Shown here: positions 26,017-34,227 of the stretch, piece after piece
How positions within the stretch are numbered: the stretch's first letter is position 1
Layout of the letters: each line of letters starts with the position of its first letter
Origin: Sciscionella sediminilitoris
GTDB taxonomy: Bacteria; Actinomycetota; Actinomycetes; Mycobacteriales; Pseudonocardiaceae
Length of the DNA: 64,000 bases
Reading direction: 5' to 3'
Assembly (NCBI RefSeq): GCF_000737195.2
Contig: NZ_JALM01000035.1
Span: forward strand, 1-64,000
Position numbers and translations under genes: made by a program
Notes under the pieces: model-generated
What the model saw: only the letters and a program-made list of their open reading frames with translations
Told to the model about the DNA's origin: nothing
Databases searched by the model: none

Positions 26017-27090
26017 ATGGCCTTCCTCGACCCGCACAGCGATCCCGTCGACCTGACCGCCGCACTGGTGGACATCCGCAGCGTCTCCGGTGAGGAGGAG
26101 GAGATCGCCGATGCGGTGCACGCCGCCCTGCAACTGCCCGGCTTCGAGGTGCGCCGCAGCGGGAACGCGGTACTGGCCAGGACCTCGTTCGGGCTCGGCA
26201 GCCGCACGGTGTTCGCCGGGCACCTGGACACCGTTCCGGTCAACGAGAACCTCCCGGTTCGCCGCACCGGTTCGGGAGAGGACCTGGTGCTGCACGGCTG
26301 CGGGACCGTGGACATGAAGGGCGGGGACGCGGTGCTGCTGCACCTGGCCGCCCTCGCCGCCGAACGAACCCCGCTGCGGGACCTGACCTTCGTGTTCTAC
26401 GACTGCGAGGAGGTCGACGCCGCGCGCAATGGCCTCGGCCGCATCGAACGCGATCTTCCCGAGTGGCTGCAGGGTGATCTCGCGGTGGTCGGCGAACCCT
26501 CCAACGGTGTGATCGAGGCAGGTTGCCAGGGCACCATGCGCTTCGAGATCACGCTCACCGGGGAACGGGCGCACACCGCGCGCGGCTGGATGGGGCGCAA
26601 CGCGATCCACGGCGCCGCGGATGTGCTCGCCACGCTGCGTGACTACCAGGCGCGCACCGTGGAGATCGACGGCTGCGAGTACCGGGAAGGGCTGCAGGCG
26701 GTGCGCATCGGCGGCGGGGTCGCGGGCAACGTGGTTCCGGACGAGTGCGTGCTCGCGGTGAACTTCCGGTTCGCGCCCGATCGCGGGGTGGACGACGCGC
26801 AGAACCACCTGCGCGAGGTGTTCGCCGGGCACGAACTGTCCTTTGTGGACGTCTCACCGGGCGCGCTGCCCGGGCTCACCGCTCCCGCCGCCGCCGAGCT
26901 GGTCGAGGCCGCGGGCGGGGCGCGCGCCAAGCTCGGCTGGACCGATGTCGCCCGGTTCGCCGCGCTCGGCATGCCCGCGGTGAACTTCGGGCCGGGCGAT
27001 CCCACGCTCGCGCACACCAAGCAGGAGCACGCGTATGCGAGCCAGATCACCGAATGCGCCCGGGTGCTGCGCGAGTACTGCTTCGGCTGA
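26017..27090 (+). CDS. dapE: Succinyl-diaminopimelate desuccinylase
   Basis: A 357-residue M20-family zinc hydrolase. Ligands and catalytic residues are H69 and D71 in GHLDT, D99 in TVDMKGG, and E131-E132 in CEEVD. A dimerisation lid follows (residues 180-290), then the last zinc His in [10 protein letters not shown]. It cleaves succinate from N-succinyl-LL-diaminopimelate, completing the branch started by dapD and dapC. The ATG lies 8 nt after TACGGT (26003-26008) and no Shine-Dalgarno is present, so a leaderless mRNA is likely. Confidence 0.95.
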   Translation: MAFLDPHSDPVDLTAALVDIRSVSGEEEEIADAVHAALQLPGFEVRRSGNAVLARTSFGLGSRTVFAGHLDTVPVNENLPVRRTGSGEDLVLHGCGTVDMKGGDAVLLHLAALAAERTPLRDLTFVFYDCEEVDAARNGLGRIERDLPEWLQGDLAVVGEPSNGVIEAGCQGTMRFEITLTGERAHTARGWMGRNAIHGAADVLATLRDYQARTVEIDGCEYREGLQAVRIGGGVAGNVVPDECVLAVNFRFAPDRGVDDAQNHLREVFAGHELSFVDVSPGALPGLTAPAAAELVEAAGGARAKLGWTDVARFAALGMPAVNFGPGDPTLAHTKQEHAYASQITECARVLREYCFG

Positions 27091-27103
27091 GGCCTGAGTT
27101 CAC

Positions 27104-27127
27104 CGGGAATTCGTGCGCGCATTCCCG
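27104..27127 (+). terminator. Hairpin after dapE
   Basis: CGGGAAT and ATTCCCG form a 7-bp stem with a 10-nt loop starting 14 nt after the dapE stop. No T-tract follows, as is common for actinobacterial terminators. The next promoter hexamer TAGACT is 41 nt further on, so ending dapE transcription here would make sense. Confidence 0.5.
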
Positions 27128-27181
27128 TGTCGGCGTGTGCGCGCAAGGTAGCGGCGACCGGGGAGAATAGACTCGGCAGGC

Positions 27182-27964
27182 GTGGCTGAAGTTGTACACG
27201 GATACGGATCCGAAGACGAGCGACCGCGCGAACGCCAGCGCGGCCCGGTGACGCTGCGCCGTTCGCGCTACGCCGAGCCGACGACCACCGATCAGCGGCT
27301 GCTCGACTCGCGCGGGCCGACCGACTGGGTGCACACCGACCCGTGGCGGGTGCTGCGCATCCAGGCGGAGTTCGTGGAGGGCTTCGGCGCGCTCGCCGAG
27401 GTGCCCGCCGCGGTCACCGTGTTCGGTTCGGCGCGCACCAAGCGCGAGCATCCCGAGTACGAGACCGGAAGGGAACTGGGCGCCGCGCTCGCCGAGGCCG
27501 GGTTCGCCGCGATCACCGGCGGCGGGCCGGGGGCGATGGAGGCGGTGAACCGGGGCTGCTCGGAAGCGGGCGGTTTCTCCATCGGCCTCGGTATCGAACT
27601 GCCCTTCGAACAGGGACTCAATCCCTGGGTCGATCTCGGGGTCAATTTCCGCTATTTCTTCACGCGCAAGACGATGTTCGTGAAATACGCGCAGGCATTC
27701 ATCTGCCTACCCGGTGGTTTCGGAACCCTCGACGAATTGTTCGAGGCGCTCACGCTCGTGCAGACCAAAAAGGTGACCAAATTCCCGGTCGTGCTGTTCG
27801 GCAGCGAATACTGGCGCGGTCTCTACGAGTGGATAACCACGACCATGCTCGACGCGGGAAAAATCGGTGACGCGGATGCGCGGCTGCTGTATCTTACCGA
27901 TTCGATCGACGACGCCGTGCGCGTCGTGCAGGAGTCATACCAAGCATGGGAGGACGCGCACTGA
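27182..27964 (+). CDS. LOG-family protein (TIGR00730), longer paralogue
   Basis: A 260-residue Rossmann protein of the lysine decarboxylase-like/LOG family. Motifs are GGGPGAMEAVNRG near residue 116 and the family signature PGGFGTLDELFE near 178. Biochemically studied LOG proteins release free cytokinin bases from cytokinin nucleotides or hydrolyse related nucleotides; lysine decarboxylase is an old misannotation. The N-terminal 60 residues are an extension found in the larger actinobacterial member. GTG lies 8 nt after TAGACT (27168-27173). It overlaps the next gene by one base. Confidence 0.88.
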   Translation: MAEVVHGYGSEDERPRERQRGPVTLRRSRYAEPTTTDQRLLDSRGPTDWVHTDPWRVLRIQAEFVEGFGALAEVPAAVTVFGSARTKREHPEYETGRELGAALAEAGFAAITGGGPGAMEAVNRGCSEAGGFSIGLGIELPFEQGLNPWVDLGVNFRYFFTRKTMFVKYAQAFICLPGGFGTLDELFEALTLVQTKKVTKFPVVLFGSEYWRGLYEWITTTMLDAGKIGDADARLLYLTDSIDDAVRVVQESYQAWEDAH

Positions 27965-28524
27965 TGCGGATCTGTGTGTTCTGCGGTTCCTCGACCGGGA
28001 ACGGCGAGCGGTACCTCGAGGTGGCGACGGAACTCGGGAAGACCTTGGCCGCCAAGGGGATCGGCCTCGTCTACGGCGGTGCCTCCATCGGCACCATGGG
28101 CGCGGTCGCCGACGGGGCGCTGGCCGGCGGAGGTGAGGTGATCGGGGTGATCCCGGACCACCTGGTGTCCGTGGAGATCTCGCACTCCGGACTCAGTGAA
28201 CTGCAGCAGGTGCCGGACATGCACGTGCGCAAGGCGCGCATGGCCGAGCTCTCCGACGGATTCATGGTCCTGCCCGGTGGAATCGGTACTCTCGAGGAAT
28301 TCTTCGAGGTGTGGACCTGGGGGCAATTGCGGCTGCACGAGAAGCCGATCGGCCTGGTGGACGTGGACGGTTTCTACACGCATTTGCTGCGGTTCGCCGA
28401 TCACATGGTCGAGCAGGGCTTTCTGCGGCAGAAGCACCGCGAGATGCTGCTCGTGGATCCCGATCCGGCGGTGCTGGTGGACAAATTCACCGATTATGCC
28501 CCGCCGGAGGGGAAATTCGCCTGA
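27964..28524 (+). CDS. LOG-family protein, shorter paralogue (Rv1205-like)
   Basis: A 186-residue LOG protein with the canonical short form, starting MRICVFCGSS and containing YGGASIGTMGAVAD and PGGIGTLEEFFE, the nucleotide- and phosphate-binding motifs. It corresponds in position and length to M. tuberculosis Rv1205, shown to act as a phosphoribohydrolase making cytokinins. Here it is translationally coupled to a longer LOG paralogue, forming a tandem pair. Substrate in this organism is not known. Confidence 0.9.
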   Translation: MRICVFCGSSTGNGERYLEVATELGKTLAAKGIGLVYGGASIGTMGAVADGALAGGGEVIGVIPDHLVSVEISHSGLSELQQVPDMHVRKARMAELSDGFMVLPGGIGTLEEFFEVWTWGQLRLHEKPIGLVDVDGFYTHLLRFADHMVEQGFLRQKHREMLLVDPDPAVLVDKFTDYAPPEGKFA

Positions 28525-28530
28525 CCGGCC

Positions 28531-29193
28531 TCAGGCCGCGTCGGGCAGCTTGTGGTACGAGTCCACGTATTCTTGGCCGGAGAGCTCGTGGATCGCGTAC
28601 ATGATCTCGTCGGTCACCGCGCGCCGGATCGCCGGTGACTGCTCGAGACCGTCGTAGCGGGCGAAGTCGAGCGGTTCGCCGAACCGCACACCGATCCTGG
28701 CCAGCCGCGGCAGCTTCTTACCGATCGGCTGCACCTTCTCGGTTCCGCTGAGCGCGACCGGCACGACCACCGCACCCGTGGCGAGTGCCAGCGAGGCGAC
28801 CCCGGTGTGCCCGCGATGCAGCTTCCCGTCCAGCGAGCGGGTGCCCTCCGGATAGATCCCGAACACCCCGCCGCTGTCCAGCACCGTGCGTGCCGCGCTC
28901 AGCGCCGAGAGTGCGGCGTGCGCGTTGCCCCGGTCGACCGGCACATAGCCGAGCGCGCCGAGGAAGGCGGCGAGCATCTTGGCGCGCAACCCGCTGCCCT
29001 CGAAGTACTCCGCCTTGCCGAGGAAGGCGACCGGCCTGCGCACGGCGAGGGAGAGCACGGCGGTGTCGATGGCCGAGCGGTGATTGGCGGCGAGGATCAC
29101 CGGCCCCTTCGGCGGGATCGTCCCGCTGATGTCCGGCCGGTACACGGCATGGGCGAGCGGGCGAAGCGTATGACGGATGAGCCACTGCAGCAC
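28531..29193 (-). CDS. 1-acylglycerol-3-phosphate O-acyltransferase family protein
   Basis: A 220-residue PlsC-type acyltransferase. The catalytic HX4D motif is NHRSAID near residue 37 and the substrate motif PEGTRS near 115. These enzymes acylate lysophosphatidate or related lysolipids at the membrane. The GTG start is divergent from gpgS with only 27 nt between start codons, so the promoters must overlap. It stands where mycobacteria carry fadD6 and folP2. Confidence 0.88.
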   Translation of the reverse strand: MLQWLIRHTLRPLAHAVYRPDISGTIPPKGPVILAANHRSAIDTAVLSLAVRRPVAFLGKAEYFEGSGLRAKMLAAFLGALGYVPVDRGNAHAALSALSAARTVLDSGGVFGIYPEGTRSLDGKLHRGHTGVASLALATGAVVVPVALSGTEKVQPIGKKLPRLARIGVRFGEPLDFARYDGLEQSPAIRRAVTDEIMYAIHELSGQEYVDSYHKLPDAA

Positions 29194-29220
29194 CCGACCA
29201 GTGTGGCACTATCGGCAACC

Positions 29221-30153
29221 GTGCCCTACACCGAGTGGTTCGCGACCCACACGTGGCAGCGGCCGGTGTGGACGCCGGAAGAACTGTTGCGCCACAAGGG
29301 AAATCGCACCGTGAGCGTGGTGCTTCCCGCGCTGGACGAGCAGGAGACCGTCGCCGGAGTTGTTGCAGCCGTCACACCGTGGTGTGGCTCGCTGGTGGAC
29401 GAGCTCGTGGTGCTCGACTCCGGGTCCACGGACGAGACCGCGGCCCGTGCCGCCCAGGCAGGTGCCCGCGTGGTGCGCCGTGAAGAGGTGCTCGGCGAGC
29501 TGGAACCGCTCCCCGGTAAGGGGGAGGCGCTGTGGCGCTCGCTCGCGGCGACCAGTGGAGACTTCGTCGTGTTCCTCGACGCCGATCTGGTGGATCCGGA
29601 TCCGGCGTTCGTGCCCGCGCTGCTCGGCCCGCTGTTCACCGATGACCAGGTGCACCTGGTGAAGGGCTTCTACCGGCGTCCGCTGCGCCTGGAGACCCAC
29701 GAGGAGGACACCGGCGGCGGGCGGGTCACCGAGCTGCTGGCCAGGCCGGTGCTGCACGCGCTGCGCCCGGAACTCGCCGGGATCGTGCAACCGCTCGGCG
29801 GGGAGTACGCACTGCGCAGGGACTTCGCCGAGGCGGTTCCGTTCGCGGTCGGTTACGGGGTGGAGATCGGGCTGCTGCTCGACGCGCACTCCCGCTACGG
29901 GCTGAGCGGAATCGCCCAGGTCAACCTCGGAGTGCGCAAGCACAGGCACCGGACTCTGCTGCAGCTCGGGGTCACCGCGCGGCAGATCCTCGGCACCGCG
30001 CTGGCCAGGGTCGGCCACGGCGTCGACCCGGTCAGCTTTCCGCAGTTCGTGCAGCTCGGCGGGGAGTGGCAGGCCGAGCACACCGAGATCGAACTCGCCG
30101 AGCGCCCGCCGATGGCGAGCCTGCGCGCGGACATGCCACGATCGACGCCATGA
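29221..30153 (+). CDS. gpgS: Glucosyl-3-phosphoglycerate synthase
   Basis: A 310-residue family 81 glycosyltransferase. VVLPALDEQETV begins the GT-A fold, DSGSTDETAA and the metal-binding DADLVDP lie near residues 60 and 120, and LPGKGEALWRSLAATSGD matches the mycobacterial enzyme closely. It makes glucosyl-3-phosphoglycerate, first step to glucosylglycerate and methylglucose lipopolysaccharides. GTG 29221 is chosen because it leaves the short N-terminus seen in homologues and avoids overlap with the divergent acyltransferase; an in-frame ATG at 29170 exists. The order gpgS, DivIVA-like, tag is as in Rv1208-Rv1210. Confidence 0.93.
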   Translation: MPYTEWFATHTWQRPVWTPEELLRHKGNRTVSVVLPALDEQETVAGVVAAVTPWCGSLVDELVVLDSGSTDETAARAAQAGARVVRREEVLGELEPLPGKGEALWRSLAATSGDFVVFLDADLVDPDPAFVPALLGPLFTDDQVHLVKGFYRRPLRLETHEEDTGGGRVTELLARPVLHALRPELAGIVQPLGGEYALRRDFAEAVPFAVGYGVEIGLLLDAHSRYGLSGIAQVNLGVRKHRHRTLLQLGVTARQILGTALARVGHGVDPVSFPQFVQLGGEWQAEHTEIELAERPPMASLRADMPRSTP

Positions 30154-30206
30154 CCGCCGTACCAGCCATGACCGCCGTGCCATCCGGGAAGGGACCGCTG
30201 CGATGA
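30150..30206 (+). CDS. 18-residue bridging ORF between gpgS and the DivIVA-like gene
   Basis: This ORF (MTAVPAMTAVPSGKGPLR) starts in an ATGA overlap with the gpgS stop and stops in an ATGA overlap with the next start, so it exactly fills the gap in one frame. It contains an 18-bp tandem duplication (the repeated MTAVP codons). The next gene's ribosome-binding site GGGAAGGGA lies inside it. It may carry ribosomes from gpgS to the downstream gene rather than make a useful peptide. Confidence 0.4.
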   Translation: MTAVPAMTAVPSGKGPLR

Positions 30207-30514
30207 CCACCGCGCTGATCTATCTGCTCGTGCTGCTGCTCGTGGCGGCCGTCGTCTATCTGATCGCGGTGTTCGTGTTCGGCAGGGGAGAGGAGCTCGC
30301 CCCGCTGCCGCCCGGTTCCTCGCCGACCAGGCTGCCGGTGGACCGGATCTCCGGGACCGATGCCCGCGCGGTGCGCTTTCAGCAGGCGCTGCGCGGCTAC
30401 CGGATGTCCGAAGTGGACTGGGTGATCAGCAGGCTCGCCGACGAGATCGACCAGCTGCGCGCGGAGCTGGAGAACACCGGGCAGCAGAGCAGGGAGGACG
30501 CCCACCATGGCTGA
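30203..30514 (+). CDS. Membrane-anchored DivIVA-domain protein
   Basis: A 103-residue protein. One membrane helix at about residues 5-27 is followed by a short linker and the DivIVA-type segment RFQQALRGYRMSEVDWVISRL, then a coiled coil (DEIDQLRAELENTG). It resembles Rv1209 in position and build. DivIVA domains bind curved membrane and organise polar growth in actinobacteria; this small anchored version may be an accessory factor. It overlaps tag by 8 nt. Confidence 0.82.
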   Translation: MTTALIYLLVLLLVAAVVYLIAVFVFGRGEELAPLPPGSSPTRLPVDRISGTDARAVRFQQALRGYRMSEVDWVISRLADEIDQLRAELENTGQQSREDAHHG

Positions 30515-31076
30515 CCTGGTGACCGGCCAGGACGGGGTGCGGCGGTGCAGCTGGGCGGGCGAGGGCGGCTACATGGCCGAGTACCACGACACCGAATGGG
30601 GCCGCCCGCTGCACGGCGAGCACGCCCTGTACGAGCGGTTGTGCCTGGAGGCCTTTCAGTCCGGGCTTTCCTGGGCCGTGATCCTGCGCAAGCGGGAGGC
30701 CTTCCGCGCCGCGTTCGCCGGATTCGATCCCCACCGGGTGGCCGCGTTCACCGATGCCGATCGGGAGCGCCTGCTCGCCGATGCGGGGATCGTCCGCAAC
30801 CGGGCCAAGATCGACGCGGCGATCGGGAACGCGCGGGCGGTGCTCGAACTGGACGGGGAACTCGACGCCCTGCTGTGGTCCTTCACGCCGGGCAGGCGCC
30901 GCCGCCCGCGCCGGGTCGCCGATGTCCCCGCGGTCACCGAGGAGTCCAAGGCCATGGCCCGGGAACTCAAGCGCCGCGGCTTCGCCTTCGTGGGGCCGAC
31001 GACCAGTTACGCACTGATGCAGGCGACCGGGATGGTCGACGACCACCTGCACGGCTGTCACCGCGCGGCGGCCTGA
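30507..31076 (+). CDS. tag: DNA-3-methyladenine glycosylase I
   Basis: A 189-residue base-excision repair glycosylase that removes 3-methyladenine from alkylated DNA. The zinc-snap ligands are visible as C14 and H27 (EYHDTEWG) at the N-terminus and H180 and C184 (HLHGC) at the C-terminus. The helix-hairpin-helix core has QSGLSWAVILRKREAFR, and FVGPTTSYALMQATGMVDDH matches Tag closely. Co-transcribed with gpgS and the DivIVA-like gene. Confidence 0.95.
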   Translation: MADLVTGQDGVRRCSWAGEGGYMAEYHDTEWGRPLHGEHALYERLCLEAFQSGLSWAVILRKREAFRAAFAGFDPHRVAAFTDADRERLLADAGIVRNRAKIDAAIGNARAVLELDGELDALLWSFTPGRRRRPRRVADVPAVTEESKAMARELKRRGFAFVGPTTSYALMQATGMVDDHLHGCHRAAA

Positions 31077-31099
31077 CCGTCCGGATCACTCGATATCGC

Positions 31100-31885
31100 T
31101 CAGTGCCCGGTGAACTTCGGGTTCCGCTTGGTCACGAACGCTTCCACGGCCTCGCGGTGGTCGCTGGTCTCGCCGAGCTCGTTCTGGATCTGGTGCTCGA
31201 CCTCGAGGCTGGCCTGCAGGTCCGCCCCCGCCGCGGTGAGCATGGACTCCTTGATCCGCCCGTAGCCGGTGGTGGGACCCGCGGCGAGCCGGGCGGCCAG
31301 TTCGGTCGCCGTGCGCGCGAGCGAGCCGTCCGCGACGACCTCGGTGACCATGCCGATCTCCAGCGCACGGGCCGCGTCCACCGGCTTGCCGAGCAGCATC
31401 ATCTCCATCGCGCGCCCGTAGCCGATCAGCCGCGGCAGGGTGAACGAGGCACCGGAGTCCGCGGAGAGGCCGATGTTGCCGAAGGAGAGCACGAACTTCG
31501 CCGAGGCCGCCGCGATGCGCAGATCGCTGGCGTAGGCGAGCGAGGCGCCCGCACCGGCCGCGGTCCCGTTCACCGCCGCGATCACCGGCTTGGGCATCGT
31601 GGTGATCGCGGTGACGATCGGGTTGTAGTGCTCCTCGACGGTGCGGAACGGTGCCTCGTCCCCGGAGCCGAGCAGCTCGACGTGCTCCTTGAGATCCTGG
31701 CCCGCGCAGAACGCCTTGCCACTGCCGGTGAGCACCACCGCACGGACCGAGTCATCGGTGGCCGCGGCGCGCAGCGCGTCCCGCAATTCCTCCTTGAGCG
31801 CGCTGGTCAGGGAGTTGAGCGAATCGGGGCGGTTGAGCGTGAGCGTGCGGACGTTCTCGGTGTCGTCGATGAGCAGATCCGGCAC
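31100..31885 (-). CDS. Enoyl-CoA hydratase/isomerase family protein
   Basis: A 261-residue crotonase. The oxyanion-hole segments are FCAGQDLKEH and NGTAAGAGASLAYASDLRIA; the Asp in SADSGASFTLPRLIG points to the isomerase or PaaG-like branch rather than a classical Glu/Glu hydratase. The C-terminal FVTKRNPKFTGH is typical of the family. GGAGG lies 6 nt before the GTG start. It stands alone, so the substrate chain cannot be inferred. Confidence 0.88.
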   Translation of the reverse strand: MPDLLIDDTENVRTLTLNRPDSLNSLTSALKEELRDALRAAATDDSVRAVVLTGSGKAFCAGQDLKEHVELLGSGDEAPFRTVEEHYNPIVTAITTMPKPVIAAVNGTAAGAGASLAYASDLRIAAASAKFVLSFGNIGLSADSGASFTLPRLIGYGRAMEMMLLGKPVDAARALEIGMVTEVVADGSLARTATELAARLAAGPTTGYGRIKESMLTAAGADLQASLEVEHQIQNELGETSDHREAVEAFVTKRNPKFTGH

Positions 31886-32006
31886 TGCTGACCTCCGTAG
31901 CGTCGAGTCGGTTTTCACCGGCCATTGGTGATGGGGAAGAATAGTCGCACCATCGATCGTCACCCTCGGCGATCCGGTGTCGATCATAAGACGGAGGGAG
32001 CACGTT

Positions 32007-32177
32007 ATGGCGGCCATGAAGCCCCGGACCGGTGACGGTCCCCTCGAAGTGGCGAAAGAGGGGCGGGGCGTCGTGATGCGCGTACCGCTGGAGGGCGGTG
32101 GGCGCCTCGTCGTCGAAATGACCGCAGACGAGGCATCGTCGCTCTGGGCAGCACTCGACCCCGTCGTCGACAAGTAG
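32007..32177 (+). CDS. DUF3117 protein (Rv1211-like)
   Basis: A 56-residue protein, near-invariant across actinobacteria (MAAMKPRTGDGPLEV, then EMTADEASSLWAAL). It folds as a small beta-rich domain with a C-terminal helix in related structures; the mycobacterial member has been linked to calmodulin-like properties, but its role is unsettled. GGAGGGAG lies 6-7 nt before the ATG. Its position after tag and before pepA follows the mycobacterial order. Confidence 0.92.
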   Translation: MAAMKPRTGDGPLEVAKEGRGVVMRVPLEGGGRLVVEMTADEASSLWAALDPVVDK

Positions 32178-32253
32178 CTCGCCGGGACGGTGTCCGGTGC
32201 TCGCCGTTGTTCCGGCGGGTGCCGCACGAGGAGCCGAGATAGTACAGCGGGAA

Positions 32254-32296
32254 ACGAGACACCCCGGTTCGCCCTTCTAGGACCGGGGTGCCTCGT
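32254..32296 (+). terminator. Long hairpin between the DUF3117 gene and pepA
   Basis: ACGAGACACCCCGGT pairs with ACCGGGGTGCCTCGT over 15 positions with one mismatch and a 13-nt loop. It is the strongest stem in the window. No T-run follows. It ends 11 nt before the pepA ribosome-binding site, so it could be a terminator for the DUF3117 mRNA or a leader structure controlling pepA. Confidence 0.6.
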
Positions 32297-32318
32297 TGCC
32301 CGCACCGAGGAGGTTTCG

Positions 32319-33785
32319 TTGATCGAGGTCGAGCTCGCCGAGTCCAGACTCCCCGTGGTCGCGGCCGTTGCCGTGCTCGGGTCCGGGGATCCGCTCGCGG
32401 ACCTCTCCGGTGCGGGTGCGGGACTCGCGCCGGACTGGGTGACGGCGCTGCGCCCGACCGGCAAGACCGGTGAGGTGCTGGCCATCGCTGACCCGGACTA
32501 CGCCTGGACACTGGGCGTCGGCGCGGGTGAGCCCGGTGACTGGCGCGCGGCCGGTGCCGCCCTGGTACGCACGGTCAACACCCGCCTCGCCGAGGACGAC
32601 GAGGCCGGACGGCGGGTCCCCCGAGGACTGCAGGTGCGGCTGCCCGAGACCGCGGGACCCGAGGCGGCGGCCGCCTTCGTGCTCGGTGTCCTGCTCGGCG
32701 GGCACCGGTACACGCTGCGCACCGAGACCCCGCCGCCGAGCCTGGAACGGCTGCGCCTGGTCACCGCGACCGCCGAGGCCTCCGCCGAACTCGCCACGGC
32801 GGTCGGCGAGGCCACCCGGCACGCCGAGGCGACCGCGCTCGCCAGGGACTTCGCCAGCGTCCCCGCGAACATCAAGAATCCGCCGTGGCTCGCCGAGCGC
32901 GCCGAACAGGAGCTCGCGGGCAACCCGGGCCTGCGCGTCACCGTGCGCGATGAGCAGTGGCTCGAGGCCAAGGGGTTCGGCGGGACGCTCGCCGTCGGCG
33001 GCGGATCGGCGACCCCGCCACGGCTCGTGGAGATGGCCTGGCGTCCCCGCGGGGTCACCGGGAAACACCTGGTGCTCGTCGGTAAGGGGATCACCTTCGA
33101 CACCGGGGGAATCTCCCTCAAACCCGCCGAGGGCATGCACTGGATGCGCACCGATATGGCCGGCGGTGGTGCGGTGATCGCCGCGATGCGGGCGATCGCG
33201 GCGCTGCGTATCCCGCTGCGGGTGACCGGCCTGGTGCCGCTCGCGGAGAACCATGTCTCCGGAAGCTCCTACCGGCCGGGCGACATCGTGCGCCACTACG
33301 ACGGGACCACCACCGCGGTGGCGAACACCGACGCCGAGGGGCGGATGGTGCTCGCCGATGCGCTCGGCTACGCCGTCCGGCACCACCGCGCCGATCTGAT
33401 CGTGGACGTGGCGACCCTGACCGGCGCGATGAAGGCCACCCTCGGGGTGCGCACCGGCGGACTGTTCGCCAGCGAGGACGAGCTCGCCGAACGGTTGCTC
33501 GCCGCGGGCGAGTACGTCGGGGAGCGGTTCTGGCGGCTCCCGTTCGTCGAGGAGGAGGAGATCGACCTGCGTGCCGGGCTCGCCGACCTCAACCAGGCGC
33601 CGGGCGGGCCGGGCGGGATCGCGGCGGCGATGTTCCTGCGCGAGTTCACCGGCGGGGTGCCCTGGGCGCACCTGGACATCGCCGGGGCCGCACGCGCCGA
33701 GAAGGGCTACGACGAGGTGAACATCGGCGCGACCGGGTTCGCCGCGCGCACCCTGGTGAAGTTCGCGGCGGAGCTGGCCGGTTAG
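32319..33785 (+). CDS. pepA: Leucyl aminopeptidase (M17)
   Basis: A 488-residue cytosolic metallo-aminopeptidase. Metal and catalytic residues are in VGKGITFDTGGISLKP and the family signature NTDAEGRMVLADAL; the N-terminal 160 residues are the divergent macro-like domain. It trims N-terminal residues from peptides and works as a hexamer with two zinc or manganese ions per subunit. The TTG start is chosen because GAGGAGG lies 5 nt upstream, and the protein then begins IEVELAESRLP as in homologues. The stop overlaps the convergent gene by 4 nt. Confidence 0.93.
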   Translation: MIEVELAESRLPVVAAVAVLGSGDPLADLSGAGAGLAPDWVTALRPTGKTGEVLAIADPDYAWTLGVGAGEPGDWRAAGAALVRTVNTRLAEDDEAGRRVPRGLQVRLPETAGPEAAAAFVLGVLLGGHRYTLRTETPPPSLERLRLVTATAEASAELATAVGEATRHAEATALARDFASVPANIKNPPWLAERAEQELAGNPGLRVTVRDEQWLEAKGFGGTLAVGGGSATPPRLVEMAWRPRGVTGKHLVLVGKGITFDTGGISLKPAEGMHWMRTDMAGGGAVIAAMRAIAALRIPLRVTGLVPLAENHVSGSSYRPGDIVRHYDGTTTAVANTDAEGRMVLADALGYAVRHHRADLIVDVATLTGAMKATLGVRTGGLFASEDELAERLLAAGEYVGERFWRLPFVEEEEIDLRAGLADLNQAPGGPGGIAAAMFLREFTGGVPWAHLDIAGAARAEKGYDEVNIGATGFAARTLVKFAAELAG

Positions 33786-34222
33786 ACCGGTTCGAGGATG
33801 ATGACCGGGATCTCCCGGTCGGTGCGGCGCTGATAGAGCTCGAAGGAGCGGTTGTGCCGCACCGCGTCCGGCCACAGCCGCCGTCGTTCCCCGGGGTTCG
33901 CCGTGCGGGCGCGCACCGGGATCGTCCGGCCCTTCACCCGCACCGTGGTCTCCGGGTTGGCGCGCAGATTGTGGTACCAGGCGGGATGCTGCGGGTAGCC
34001 GCCCTTGCTCGCGAGCACCACCAGATCGTCTCCATCCCGGAAATAGGCGAGTGGGGACTGGCGGCGCACCCCGCTTTTCGCGCCGGTGTGCTCGAGCAGC
34101 AGAGTCGGGACGGGGGATCGGTGCCCGATCAGCCCTCCGGTGAGCCGGTAGGCGAAGGCGTGCAGGTTCGCGAGGTGTCTGGCGAGCGGCCAGGCCTTGT
34201 CCACGATGGCCAGCGGATCCAT
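33782..34222 (-). CDS. Deazaflavin (F420)-dependent nitroreductase-family protein
   Basis: A 146-residue split-barrel protein of the DDN family. TLLLEHTGAKSGVRRQSPLAYFRDGDDLVVLASKGG and PAWYHNLRANPETTV cover the cofactor-binding regions typical of Mycobacterium Ddn and its many paralogues. These proteins use reduced F420 to reduce quinones and other electrophiles. Activity on nitroimidazoles cannot be read from sequence. The ATG lies 7 nt after TACCGT (34235 down to 34230). Confidence 0.85.
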   Translation of the reverse strand: MDPLAIVDKAWPLARHLANLHAFAYRLTGGLIGHRSPVPTLLLEHTGAKSGVRRQSPLAYFRDGDDLVVLASKGGYPQHPAWYHNLRANPETTVRVKGRTIPVRARTANPGERRRLWPDAVRHNRSFELYQRRTDREIPVIILEPV

Positions 34223-34227
34223 GTGGT

